Shown one piece after another: positions 1 to 8,090 of a DNA stretch of 64,000 bases. The translations under genes and the position numbers were made by a program. This stretch comes from Promicromonospora sp. AC04 (GTDB lineage Bacteria; Actinomycetota; Actinomycetes; Actinomycetales; Cellulomonadaceae): assembly GCF_003058225.1 (NCBI RefSeq), contig NZ_QBUG01000006.1:1-64000 (forward strand), read 5' to 3'. The notes below the pieces were generated by a model. The model ran no database searches and had not been told where the DNA came from. It worked only from the letters and a program-made list of their open reading frames with translations. Every line of letters starts with the position of its first letter. The first letter of the stretch is position 1.

Positions 1-140
1 TCGTCCGGCACTAGGCGCACGAGTGTCTCGTCACGCACGAACGCCTCACCCGGACCGCCCTGCTGCGCGAGTCCGTCGTCCAGGAACGCACCGGCCGCGG
101 GCCCGCTGCCCGTACCGCCGTCGAGCTGTCCTTCACGCAT
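1..140 (-). CDS. Partial gene of unknown function (N-terminus only, runs off the left edge)
   Basis: An ATG on the minus strand at 140-138 opens a frame that stays open to the window edge (46 residues, beginning MREGQLDGGTGSGPAAGAF). A good ribosome binding site (GAGAGGAG) lies 8-10 bases upstream. The visible part is Gly/Ala-rich, then acidic and soluble, with no signal peptide or recognisable domain. I do not recognise the family. The choice of frame rests on the start site and codon pattern only. It is transcribed away from the gene at 401. Confidence 0.5.
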   Translation of the reverse strand, partial: MREGQLDGGTGSGPAAGAFLDDGLAQQGGPGEAFVRDETLVRLVPD

Positions 141-400
141 ACCAGCACGCTCCTCTCTCACGTCTCTCTCACGTCGTAAAGTCTATGGAGCCGTCCCATT
201 GCTGCGGACACTTGTTTGATCCTATGGCGAGCCACCCACACCCGCCTGCGCTTCTGCCAGCCGCGTAAGAACCCCGCTCCAGGGTGCGTCGGCTGGTATC
301 GGCAGCATCACCCGTGACCCGTGCGACTGCCGATAGGGTCGGGCGTTTCCGGCCCGGCCCGTCGTCGTGCGGGCGCCAGACCCTGCGAAAGGAAACCCCC

Positions 401-1000
401 GTGCCAGTGCCCCGCCATGCGAGCCGAAACCTCGTGCTGCGGCCCTCGTTCGAGCCGGCCGAAGTCAGAGCCTTTGCCGACGACAGCGGGTGGGCCTTCT
501 TCGCGGAGGTCGACGCCGACCCGGAGCGCGGCATCTTCTACGAGGTGCGCTGGGACACCGCGGACGGCGGGACCGTCCACTACATCGTCGACGAGGTGGT
601 GGATGCCATCTACATGGTGGCGCGGCATGACGACCCGTCGATCGCCGAACAGGTGGCCGATCGCATCGCCGCCGCATTGCCGCTCTGGACACTGGACGAA
701 CTGCTGAACGACTTCGATGTGCACGTCTACCCGGCTGGGTGGGCGAAGGCCCTGCTACGCCTGGGCGCTGGGGCGCCGAAGCAGGCCGACGACGAAGTGG
801 TCATGCGGGTCAAGGAGTCCATCGGCCACACGAACGCGCAGGTCCGCGCGGCCGCCGTCTGGGCCATGGTCTACACGGAGTGGCCGGTCTTCCGGGACGT
901 TCTCGCCGACATGGCCGAGACGGACGCCGACCCGGACGTCGCGGCGGAGGCAGCCAAGGCCGTGAGGGAGTTCGACCGCGTGGCGAGCTCGGCGAGCTGA
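401..1000 (+). CDS. Hypothetical protein with HEAT-like C-terminal helices
   Basis: A protein of 199 residues starting at GTG 401, preceded by AAAGGA at 388-393; the frame is open upstream to 284 but that stretch is Arg/Pro-rich and looks non-coding. The N-terminal half holds a strand-rich segment (GWAFFAEVDADPERGIFYEVRW, shortened here to its core GIFYEVRW, and VHYIVDE). The C-terminal half is helical and ends with two HEAT-like repeats (TNAQVRAAAVWAMV and DADPDVAAEAAKAVREF). No catalytic motif, membrane segment or signal peptide is visible. It could be a small scaffold or immunity-like protein, but nothing fixes a function. A strong hairpin follows the stop. Confidence 0.7.
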   Translation: MPVPRHASRNLVLRPSFEPAEVRAFADDSGWAFFAEVDADPERGIFYEVRWDTADGGTVHYIVDEVVDAIYMVARHDDPSIAEQVADRIAAALPLWTLDELLNDFDVHVYPAGWAKALLRLGAGAPKQADDEVVMRVKESIGHTNAQVRAAAVWAMVYTEWPVFRDVLADMAETDADPDVAAEAAKAVREFDRVASSAS

Positions 1001-1004
1001 CGGG

Positions 1005-1042
1005 TCAGGTGTGCAGGCCACCCGGGCGGCCTGCACACCTGA
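1005..1042. terminator. Bidirectional hairpin terminator
   Basis: Perfect 15-bp inverted repeat: TCAGGTGTGCAGGCC at 1005-1019 pairs with GGCCTGCACACCTGA at 1028-1042 around an 8-base loop. It lies between two convergent genes (stops at 1000 and 1073), so it can end both transcripts. There is no T tract, as is usual in GC-rich actinobacteria. Confidence 0.75.
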
Positions 1043-1072
1043 CACGAAACTGGGTCTGACAGGGCTCAGGGC

Positions 1073-2494
1073 TCACGGCCTGACCGTGACCCCGACGGCG
1101 TTCCCCGGGCCGTCCCGGAACGTGAGCACCGCACCCGTCGTCGGCTCGGTCCAGGACGTGCCCGGCGCGAAGGGGGCGTCGTCGAGACCGTCCGCCGAGC
1201 CCGGCGTCGAGTCCACCACCCGGACCGGGCCCTCGCCCGACCGCACGGACGTGTCGACCGTGTAGACCAGCGCGCCGCTCGCGCCGATGGCCTCGTCGTA
1301 GCCGACGGGCTGCCGGTTCTCGACGACCACCGCGCGGGTGGCCGAGATCGGGTACACCAGCATCGTGTCCTGCCACGACGGCGCGTTTCCGGATCCCGCC
1401 ACCGGCCCCAGCCGCGCGGTGGTGGCCCGCCGCGGGTCGGCGCAGACCACCTGGGCGTCGTCGAGCCAGCCGAGCTGCCAGCGGTGCCAGGCGAAGTACT
1501 CCGGCCCCGAGCCCGAGATGAGGCCCATCAGGTCCCAGCCGCCGACCGCCGCATGCCAGTTGCCGGGATCCGACGGCGGCGCCTCGAACAGGTAGAGGTC
1601 GGGCAGGCCGAGCGTGTGCCCCGACTCGTGGGCCAGGACGAGCCCGCCCCAGCGCCACTGGTCGTAGCCGAACGTGACGGCGTGCGTGAGGTGGTTGTCG
1701 TCCGCCGTGACGTCCAGGAAGTTCGTCGTCGGCGAGTAGGTGATGTTCGGCGCCTCCTTCGTGGCCGTCACCCAGACGACGTCGACGTCGGAGAAGTCGA
1801 ACGTGGCGTCGGCGGCCGCTATGGCGTCGCCGATGTACCGCACGTGGTCCTCGTAGCTCAGCCCGCGCTCGAACGGGTACGACGTCGAGGGCTCGGGCAT
1901 CCGGACCCAGCCGTCCGACGACGTCGTGGTGACGTCGAGCCGTCCACCCGAGACTCGCTCCAGGTACTCGACCCCCGACGCGAGGTTGGTCTCCGCCTCG
2001 TCGAGCGAGCCGACGGCGGCCGGGTGGTCCTCGAAGTCCACGAAGAGCAGCGCCGCCTTGAGCGTGCCGACCGCCGGGAGCGCCTGGTCGTCGACCGGGA
2101 ACCCGGAGCCGAGGCCGTCGACGGCGGCGGGGAGCCGGCAGGTTGCCGCGGGTGGTGCCCCGGCGGGGGTGGCCCCGGTAGGGGCGGCCGCGACAGAGGT
2201 GGCCCCGGTAGGGGTGGCCGCGACAGGGGTGGCTGCGAGAGAGGTGGCTGCGAGAGGGGCGGCCGCGACAGGGGTGGCTGCGAGAGAGGTGGCTGCGAGA
2301 GGGGCGGCCCCGACAGAGGTGGCCCCGAGAGAGGTGGCCCCGAGAGAGACTTCGGACAGGTCGGTCGAGGCGCTCGCGGGAACCACGCCGAGGGCGAGGA
2401 CCGTCGCGGCCACGGCCGCGACCGGCAGGGCGAAGGACGGCAGGGCGAAAGACGGTCGGGCAAGGGGCGGTCGGGTGGCTCGCTTCTGGTGCAT
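1073..2494 (-). CDS. Secreted M6-family metalloprotease
   Basis: A 473-residue zinc endopeptidase of the M6 (immune-inhibitor-A-like) class. The start at ATG 2494 is chosen because GAAGGAG lies just upstream and a Sec signal follows (hydrophobic stretch ending ALGVVPASA, about residues 25-43). After the signal comes a Pro/Ala/Thr-rich tract of degenerate pentapeptides (about residues 49-115). The catalytic domain follows, with the zinc motif HESGHTLGLPD in LVLAHESGHTLGLPDLYLF and the GGWDLMG segment typical of M6 enzymes. It is the last gene of the leftward operon, 60 bp after the GH127 gene. The protein is probably secreted and could cut hydroxyproline-rich glycoproteins into importable peptides; that substrate is inferred from context only. 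Confidence 0.87.
   Translation of the reverse strand: MHQKRATRPPLARPSFALPSFALPVAAVAATVLALGVVPASASTDLSEVSLGATSLGATSVGAAPLAATSLAATPVAAAPLAATSLAATPVAATPTGATSVAAAPTGATPAGAPPAATCRLPAAVDGLGSGFPVDDQALPAVGTLKAALLFVDFEDHPAAVGSLDEAETNLASGVEYLERVSGGRLDVTTTSSDGWVRMPEPSTSYPFERGLSYEDHVRYIGDAIAAADATFDFSDVDVVWVTATKEAPNITYSPTTNFLDVTADDNHLTHAVTFGYDQWRWGGLVLAHESGHTLGLPDLYLFEAPPSDPGNWHAAVGGWDLMGLISGSGPEYFAWHRWQLGWLDDAQVVCADPRRATTARLGPVAGSGNAPSWQDTMLVYPISATRAVVVENRQPVGYDEAIGASGALVYTVDTSVRSGEGPVRVVDSTPGSADGLDDAPFAPGTSWTEPTTGAVLTFRDGPGNAVGVTVRP
2153..2349 (-). repeat. 15-bp tandem repeat tract encoding Ala/Thr/Pro pentapeptides
   Basis: About 13 head-to-tail degenerate 15-bp units (minus-strand reading of the GGGGTGGCCGCGACA type) encode pentapeptides such as SLGAT, PVAAT and PTGAT directly after the signal peptide of the M6 protease. 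Third positions are conserved between units, which suggests recent expansion by slippage. It probably forms a flexible linker, rich in Thr and Ser, that could be O-glycosylated. Confidence 0.8.
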
Positions 2495-2554
2495 GAGGTT
2501 CCAACTCCTTCGTTGTCGTGCTCGTGCGTGCTGCCCGGCGAACACGCCGGCGGG

Positions 2555-5290
2555 TCAGTCGGCGGGCGGGAGGACGAGGGTCCTCACGGGCTCCTCGTTG
2601 CCCGCCCGGTCGGTCGCGGCGAACTCGATGACCTGGGGCTCGTCGCCCAGCGCCCGGGTGAACGGCTCGCCGAAGGTGGCCCAGAACGTGTCCGGTCCCT
2701 TCCACCGGATGCTGTCCACGCCGGAGACGTCGTCGACGGCGGTGAGGTTGATCTCGACGCCGCGCGGGCCGAGGCGGCGGGCCGTGACCGTGGTCCGGGG
2801 CGGCTTGGTGTCGACGCTCACCTCGCGCACGACGCGGCGCTCGCGGCCCGCGCCGTCGACGGCGCGGGCGGTGACGGTGTGCACGCCGTCGCCCAGCACG
2901 AGCGGCGCGGGTCCGGCCGGAGCCCACGACGCGTCGCCGACCCGGATCTCGACGTGTGCCTCGCCGGCGTCGGCCCGGGCGGTGACGGTGAGCTCGGCGG
3001 GCCGGTGGTACCAGCCGGTGACGCTGGGCGCCGTGGCCGGGACGATCTCGATCCGCGGCGCGGACCCGGCGTGGGCGGCGGTGGGCGCCCTGGACAGGAG
3101 CGCGGCCTCGGCCGCGCGGGAGGCCTCGGGATCCTGGTCCGCATCGCGGCCGACGCCGGAGCGCGCGGCCGCCACCAGGACCCGCCGTGCCTCGTCGGCG
3201 CTGAGCAGCCCGACGTCCACGAACTCGTGCGTGGTGCTCAGCACCGTCCGGAGGAATTCGGCCCGGGACGCGAAGCCGCCGTCGGACCACAGGACGTCGA
3301 GGAACGTGCGGCCGTCCTCGCGCGCCGGGTTCGGCACGCCGGAGTCGGACTCGGCCTCGGAGCCGGTCCCAAGGTCGGCCCCGGAACCGGCCCGGACGTC
3401 GGCCCCAGGACCAACCCCGGCGAACGCGATCCGCGCATCCGCCCGCCGCAGGTACATGTGGTACCGCGCGTCGGACCCGGACCACGCCGGCTCCAGGACG
3501 AGGTCGCCCAGCCGCCACGTCCCGCCGTCGGCCCGGGTCAGCGGGACGTCGAGCGTCCCGTCGAGGCGCCGCCAGGTCGCCGCGGCGATCGGCAGCCAGG
3601 TGGTGGCGGCGCTGCGGGCGAGCAGGACGGTCGGCCCGAGCTCCAGGCTGACCACCGACGTGTCGTCGGGCGCCGGGACCTCGCGCAGCGTCAGCGGCAT
3701 GCTGATCTCGACCACCGTGCCCGGGCGCCAGAAACGCCGTATCGAGACGTAGTGTCCCGGGACCGCGTGCAGGGCCTGCGCCTCGCCGTCGACGGTCACG
3801 GTGAAGGCTGCCGTCGACCCGCCCGAGCCCATGACCCAGCCGGGCACCCGCAGCCGGAGCTCGAGCTCGCCGGCGGCGTCGACCCGGATCCTGCTCGTGC
3901 CCTCCAGGGGGTAGGAAGTCTCCTGGACGAGGCGGACGTCCTCCTCGGCCCAGCGCAGGGTCGAGGCCACGTAGAGGTTGACCCAGACCGTGCGGCCGGC
4001 GCCCCGGCGGGACCGGAAGTAGACGGAGTCCTGGTACTTGACGTGGTTCTCCAGCCCGGTGCCGCCGCAGCAGGTGCCGACGTTGTCGTACTCGCGCAGC
4101 GCCCCTGGGTGGACGGGGAACATGTACGTCACCTCGGGCGAGTCGTCGGAGTCGGCGTCGCGCCGCGACCCCAGGACCTGGTTGGTGACGGCCCGCTCGT
4201 AGTAGTCGGCGTAGCGCGCGTCGCCCGTGCGCTCGAACAGGGCGCGGGCGATCTTGAGCATGTTGTAGGTCACGCACGTCTCGGCGTTCCGGTTGCCGAT
4301 GTCACCCGCGACCGCGCCCGGCGGCCCCCAGAGCTCGTTCTCGCCCGAGCCGCCATGGGCGAAGGTGCGGCCGGGGACGAGCATGTCCCAGATGTTGCTG
4401 ACGGCGTCCAGGTACGACGTCTCGCCCGTGAGGTCGTGCAGCGCGAGGTAGCCCAGGAGCGTCGCGGCGTGCTGGTTGGCGTGCATGCCGTCGAGCGCGT
4501 CCCGGCCCGACGCCGCGGCGTCGAGCAGCGAGCCCAGGTCGAACAGGCGGGCGGTCTCCACGAACTGCTTGTCGCCGGTCAGCATCGCGAGGTCGCACAG
4601 GACCTCGTTCATGCCCCCGGTCTCGCCGGCGATGTACAGGGACCACATGTCAGTGCGCTGGTCCGCGGGCAGGGCCGAGAGCCGGCCGTGCACCCAGCGC
4701 CCCATCTCCGCGGCGACCTCCAGCGCGGCCTGCGATCCCGCGTGCCGGTGCGCGTCGAGCAGCCCGGCCATGATCTTGTGGCACGTGTAGTACGGCGCCC
4801 AGATCTCGCCGTACGGGGCCAGGCCCTCCAGGCGGGAGAACTGCCACTCGCCGTACGCCGCGAGGAACCCGGGATGGCTGTAGCGGCCCGACGCCGCCAG
4901 CGCCTCCTGGACCTCCCGCAGCCCCTCGACCATATCGTCGACCTTGGCCCGCAGTGCGGCGTCGCCCGTCCCGGCGTAGGCCATGGCCAGCATGGACAGG
5001 AAGTGGCCCGCGTAGTGGCCGCGCAGGAGGTTGGCCGTGGGGGCGGCCTCGCGGCCGGGGTAGTCGTCGGGACCCCACGCGTCCTCGTCCGGGTGGCCGA
5101 AGTCCTCCCAGCCGCCGGGCGGCAGGGCGCCGCGCGTGTCCAGGCCGGCATTCGCGCGGAAGACGGCGAGGACCCGGTCCACCGGGTAGACCCGCGCCAG
5201 GTGCAGCAGCTGGTCCCGGGCCCGCGTGAAGATGCCGTCGTGCAGCTCGACGGCGGAGAGCGGGAACGGCTCGGCGACGGCGTCGGACAT
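2555..5290 (-). CDS. GH127 (DUF1680) beta-L-arabinofuranosidase with C-terminal Ig-like domains
   Basis: A protein of 911 residues that most likely releases L-arabinose from beta-L-arabinofuranosides such as those on plant hydroxyproline. The (alpha/alpha)6 domain covers about residues 1-530. It carries the GH127 zinc site: Glu337 and Cys339 in NAETC, and Cys407-Cys408 in GTCCGG, at nearly the same numbers as in Bifidobacterium HypBA1 (338, 340, 417, 418); Cys407 would be the nucleophile. GENELWG near 320 matches the acid/base region. A beta domain follows, then a linker and two Ig-like modules (about 740-911). There is no signal peptide, so the enzyme should be cytoplasmic. The ATG overlaps the pepP-like stop by one base (TGATG); a GTG three bases upstream is an alternative start. 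Confidence 0.92.
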   Translation of the reverse strand: MSDAVAEPFPLSAVELHDGIFTRARDQLLHLARVYPVDRVLAVFRANAGLDTRGALPPGGWEDFGHPDEDAWGPDDYPGREAAPTANLLRGHYAGHFLSMLAMAYAGTGDAALRAKVDDMVEGLREVQEALAASGRYSHPGFLAAYGEWQFSRLEGLAPYGEIWAPYYTCHKIMAGLLDAHRHAGSQAALEVAAEMGRWVHGRLSALPADQRTDMWSLYIAGETGGMNEVLCDLAMLTGDKQFVETARLFDLGSLLDAAASGRDALDGMHANQHAATLLGYLALHDLTGETSYLDAVSNIWDMLVPGRTFAHGGSGENELWGPPGAVAGDIGNRNAETCVTYNMLKIARALFERTGDARYADYYERAVTNQVLGSRRDADSDDSPEVTYMFPVHPGALREYDNVGTCCGGTGLENHVKYQDSVYFRSRRGAGRTVWVNLYVASTLRWAEEDVRLVQETSYPLEGTSRIRVDAAGELELRLRVPGWVMGSGGSTAAFTVTVDGEAQALHAVPGHYVSIRRFWRPGTVVEISMPLTLREVPAPDDTSVVSLELGPTVLLARSAATTWLPIAAATWRRLDGTLDVPLTRADGGTWRLGDLVLEPAWSGSDARYHMYLRRADARIAFAGVGPGADVRAGSGADLGTGSEAESDSGVPNPAREDGRTFLDVLWSDGGFASRAEFLRTVLSTTHEFVDVGLLSADEARRVLVAAARSGVGRDADQDPEASRAAEAALLSRAPTAAHAGSAPRIEIVPATAPSVTGWYHRPAELTVTARADAGEAHVEIRVGDASWAPAGPAPLVLGDGVHTVTARAVDGAGRERRVVREVSVDTKPPRTTVTARRLGPRGVEINLTAVDDVSGVDSIRWKGPDTFWATFGEPFTRALGDEPQVIEFAATDRAGNEEPVRTLVLPPAD

Positions 5291-6759
5291 CACCGGGCGT
5301 CACCGATCCGCTCCTTCGTCCAGCGCTCGATGCCGGCGGCGTCGATCGGCAGCGCGTCCGAGAGTACCTCGGCGCCGTCGGGCGTGACCAGGAGGTCGTC
5401 CTCCAGGCGGACGCCGATGCCGCGCAGCTCGGGCGGCACGGTCTCGTCGTGCGCGTGGAAGTAGAGGCCGGGCTCGACGGTCATGACGACGCCCGGCTCC
5501 AGGGGAGCAGCCTGGTAGGTGGGGTAGTCCGAGTGGGCGCAGTCGTGCACGTCCAGACCGAGGTGATGGCCGATGCCGCAGACCAGCCAGCGCCGGTGCT
5601 GCTGACCCCCGGGCGACAGCGCCTCGTCGACCGAGACGTCCAGGAGCCCCCAGTCGTGCAGCCCCTGGGCGATGACCTCCATGGAGGCGTAGTGGAAGTC
5701 GAGGTACTCGACGCCCGGGCGGATCTGCGCCATGCCGGCGCGGTGCGCCTTCTCGACGAGGTCGTGCACCTGGCGCTGCACCGCGCTGAAGGCGCCCGAC
5801 GGCGGGATCGTCCGGGTCACGTCCGCGGTGTACAGGGAGTTGGCCTCGACGCCCATGTCCAGCAGCAGCGGCACGTCGGGCAGCACAGGGCCGTCGCAGC
5901 GCACCCAGTGCAGGGTCGGGGCGTGCGGTCCGGAGCCGACGATGGTCGAGTACCCCGGCCCGTTGCCGAACGTGCGGGCGTGCCGGTCGAACGTCCCCTG
6001 CAGCCAGCGCTCGCCCAGCCCGCCGATGGCGCGCGGCAGCTCGCCGGCAACCGCCTCGAACCCGGTCACCGTGTGGTCGACCGCCTCGCGCAGCTGGGTG
6101 ATCTCCCAGTCGTCCTTGATCATGCGCAGGTCCGACAGCGCGCGGGCGAGGTCCTCCGACGGCTTCAGGCCGAACCGGCGCACGGTCTCGTCGTCGACCG
6201 ACGGCGCGGCGAGCGCTCCGTCCAGCCTGGCGAGGACGCCGTCGAGCGCGGACAGCGGCTCGACGGCGATGTCAAACGCCTCCGCCCAGTCCCCCAGGTC
6301 GGGCGACGGCCCGACCCAGAGCTCGCCGTACGCCGCGTTCCCGAAGAACGCGCTGTCGCCCGGCTTGGCCGGCGGCGGCAGGTAGAGCGTGGCGTCGTGG
6401 CCGCCGTCGCTCGCCCGCAGGACGAGCACGCCGGCCTCGGCCTGCACCCCCGTGAGCCACACGAAGTCGCTGTCCGCGCGGAACCCGTACTGGACGTCGC
6501 CGTTGCGCAGGGCGGCGTGCCCCGCGCTCACCACGGCATCGACGGCCCCGATGCGCTCGGACAGCCGACGGCGGTGCGCGGCCGCGGCGGCCGGCCCACC
6601 GGGCGGCACGGGCACGACGACGTCGGGCGCGCCCCACCCGCGGGACATGTGGGCGTTGAACGCGTCGCTCTCGACCAGCCGGGGGGCACGCGTCCCGGCG
6701 TACGGGGGACGCTCCCGGTTGGTGTCTGGGCTGGTGGACGGGGTGGTGTGCGAGCTCAT
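5290..6759 (-). CDS. pepP: Xaa-Pro aminopeptidase (M24B)
   Basis: A 489-residue dinuclear-metal aminopeptidase that removes an N-terminal residue preceding proline. An AMP_N domain (about residues 45-200, with YGFRADSDFVWLTG) precedes the pita-bread domain. The metal ligands are visible: Asp in LLLDMGVE, Asp in YTADVTRT, His in GIGHHLGLDVHD, Glu in VEPGLYF and Glu in GVRLEDDLL. The start ATG 6759 has GAGGAGAG upstream and overlaps the previous stop (ATGA). No signal peptide, so it is cytoplasmic. It sits between the alpha/beta hydrolase and GH127 genes, which fits degradation of imported Pro/Hyp peptides. Confidence 0.93.
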   Translation of the reverse strand: MSSHTTPSTSPDTNRERPPYAGTRAPRLVESDAFNAHMSRGWGAPDVVVPVPPGGPAAAAAHRRRLSERIGAVDAVVSAGHAALRNGDVQYGFRADSDFVWLTGVQAEAGVLVLRASDGGHDATLYLPPPAKPGDSAFFGNAAYGELWVGPSPDLGDWAEAFDIAVEPLSALDGVLARLDGALAAPSVDDETVRRFGLKPSEDLARALSDLRMIKDDWEITQLREAVDHTVTGFEAVAGELPRAIGGLGERWLQGTFDRHARTFGNGPGYSTIVGSGPHAPTLHWVRCDGPVLPDVPLLLDMGVEANSLYTADVTRTIPPSGAFSAVQRQVHDLVEKAHRAGMAQIRPGVEYLDFHYASMEVIAQGLHDWGLLDVSVDEALSPGGQQHRRWLVCGIGHHLGLDVHDCAHSDYPTYQAAPLEPGVVMTVEPGLYFHAHDETVPPELRGIGVRLEDDLLVTPDGAEVLSDALPIDAAGIERWTKERIGDAR

Positions 6760-8090
6760 CTCTCTCCTCCTCGGTCGCGGACCAGCTCACGGAGGCGCTC
6801 CAGCACGCGCCCGTCGCCGATCCCGTCGTGCTCGTACTCGTTGGTGACCCATGCCTGGGACGACCCGACCCGCGAGAGCGTGTCGAGCTGCAGACCGGAG
6901 TCGACGAACATGTCGTCGTGGTAGACCACCGCGGCGACCGGCACCTCGTTGGCGGCCAGGCGGTCCAGGTCGTACAGCGGCGACCAGTCCTGGCGCGCCG
7001 CCAGCTCGTGCACGGCAGGTGCGAACGGCCGCAGGAGCCGCACCTCCTCGAACATCCAGGGGAACGCCATCTCGCCGGTGAACAGCAGCGGCCGTCGGGC
7101 CGGGTCGAACTCCGGACGGCGGTCCCGCTCCGCCTGCGCCGCCCAACCCGTCGGGCCGTTGGCGCCGTGGCCGTAGATCGACTCCTGCAGCGTCCAGAAC
7201 AGCGGGCCGTCCGCCTGCGACGTGCGCACCATCGCCTCCTGCAGGAACCCGGCCGACAGCCGGCCGGCCCGCACGAACGCCTTCTCGACGAACCAGTGCA
7301 TCCGCTCTGTGCCCGGCTTCATGCCCAGGTCGATCCCCATGGACTGGAACCGGCGGACGGTCAGCACGTCGCCGTCGGGCAGCCGGACGTCGCCCTCGGC
7401 GAGCCGGTCGGCGATCGTTGCGACCGCCTCGACGTCGGCCGGGTAGCGCCGGTAGAACTCGGCGGTGCGACCGGCGACCCGGCCGAACGTCCTGCGGTAG
7501 ACCTCCGCGGCGTCCGGCGGCGTGCCCGGCACACCCCCGGCGATGTAGCAGGCGCGGAGCGCCTCGGGCGCCACGGACAGGTAGGTGAGGGTGATCCAGC
7601 CGCCGAAGCTCTGCGCGAGTGTCGTCCACGGCCGCCCGCCGTACACCCGCGCCCGGACGTCCTCCAGGTCCGCGACCAGCGAGTCGGCCCGGAAGCACGC
7701 CAGCAGGTCCGCGCCCTCGCGGGCGCCGAGCCCGGCCAGCACCTCGCCGTCCAGCGGGCTGCTGCCGCCCGTGCCGCGCTGGTCGACCAGCACCACGCGG
7801 TAGTCGCGCAGCGCCACGTCCAGCCAGCCGTCCCGGCGCAGCGGCCGCGGGTTCGCGCCGCCCGGGCCGCCCTGCAGGTACACCAGCAGCGGCAGGTCGT
7901 CGTCGTCCCGCGTCGGGTCGACCAGCTCGCGGACCAGCAGCTCCACCTCGCCCGGCAGCCGGCCCGAACGGTCCAGCGGCACCGCGACACGGCGCTCGCG
8001 GACGCCGATTCCCGGCAGCAGGTACGTGGTCCAGGGGCTGGGTTCGATGCCCGCGGCCGTGCTCGTTGCCGTGCTCGTCACCGGGCTCAT
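6756..8090 (-). CDS. Alpha/beta hydrolase, prolyl iminopeptidase-like (S33)
   Basis: A 444-residue serine hydrolase. The start ATG 8090 overlaps the ATPase stop (ATGA). Motifs of the proline iminopeptidase family are in order: the oxyanion segment LQGGPGGANPR, then DQRGTGGSSP, then the nucleophile elbow AQSFGGW. The C-terminus carries the His in NEYEHDGIGDG. Such enzymes take N-terminal proline, or sometimes hydroxyproline, from small peptides. Placement between a peptide importer and an Xaa-Pro aminopeptidase supports that role; esterase activity cannot be excluded from sequence. No signal peptide is present. Confidence 0.87.
   Translation of the reverse strand: MSPVTSTATSTAAGIEPSPWTTYLLPGIGVRERRVAVPLDRSGRLPGEVELLVRELVDPTRDDDDLPLLVYLQGGPGGANPRPLRRDGWLDVALRDYRVVLVDQRGTGGSSPLDGEVLAGLGAREGADLLACFRADSLVADLEDVRARVYGGRPWTTLAQSFGGWITLTYLSVAPEALRACYIAGGVPGTPPDAAEVYRRTFGRVAGRTAEFYRRYPADVEAVATIADRLAEGDVRLPDGDVLTVRRFQSMGIDLGMKPGTERMHWFVEKAFVRAGRLSAGFLQEAMVRTSQADGPLFWTLQESIYGHGANGPTGWAAQAERDRRPEFDPARRPLLFTGEMAFPWMFEEVRLLRPFAPAVHELAARQDWSPLYDLDRLAANEVPVAAVVYHDDMFVDSGLQLDTLSRVGSSQAWVTNEYEHDGIGDGRVLERLRELVRDRGGER

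Noticed and set aside
23-268. Short plus-strand frame at the left edge
   Set aside because: Arg/His/Pro-rich, no ribosome binding site, and opposite the better-supported minus-strand start at 140.
1484-5464. Plus-strand open frame of about 1300 codons opposite the M6 protease, GH127 and pepP genes
   Set aside because: It is antisense to three genes with clear motifs; long antisense frames are expected at this GC content. Its sequence is Arg/Gly/Val-rich with no domain.
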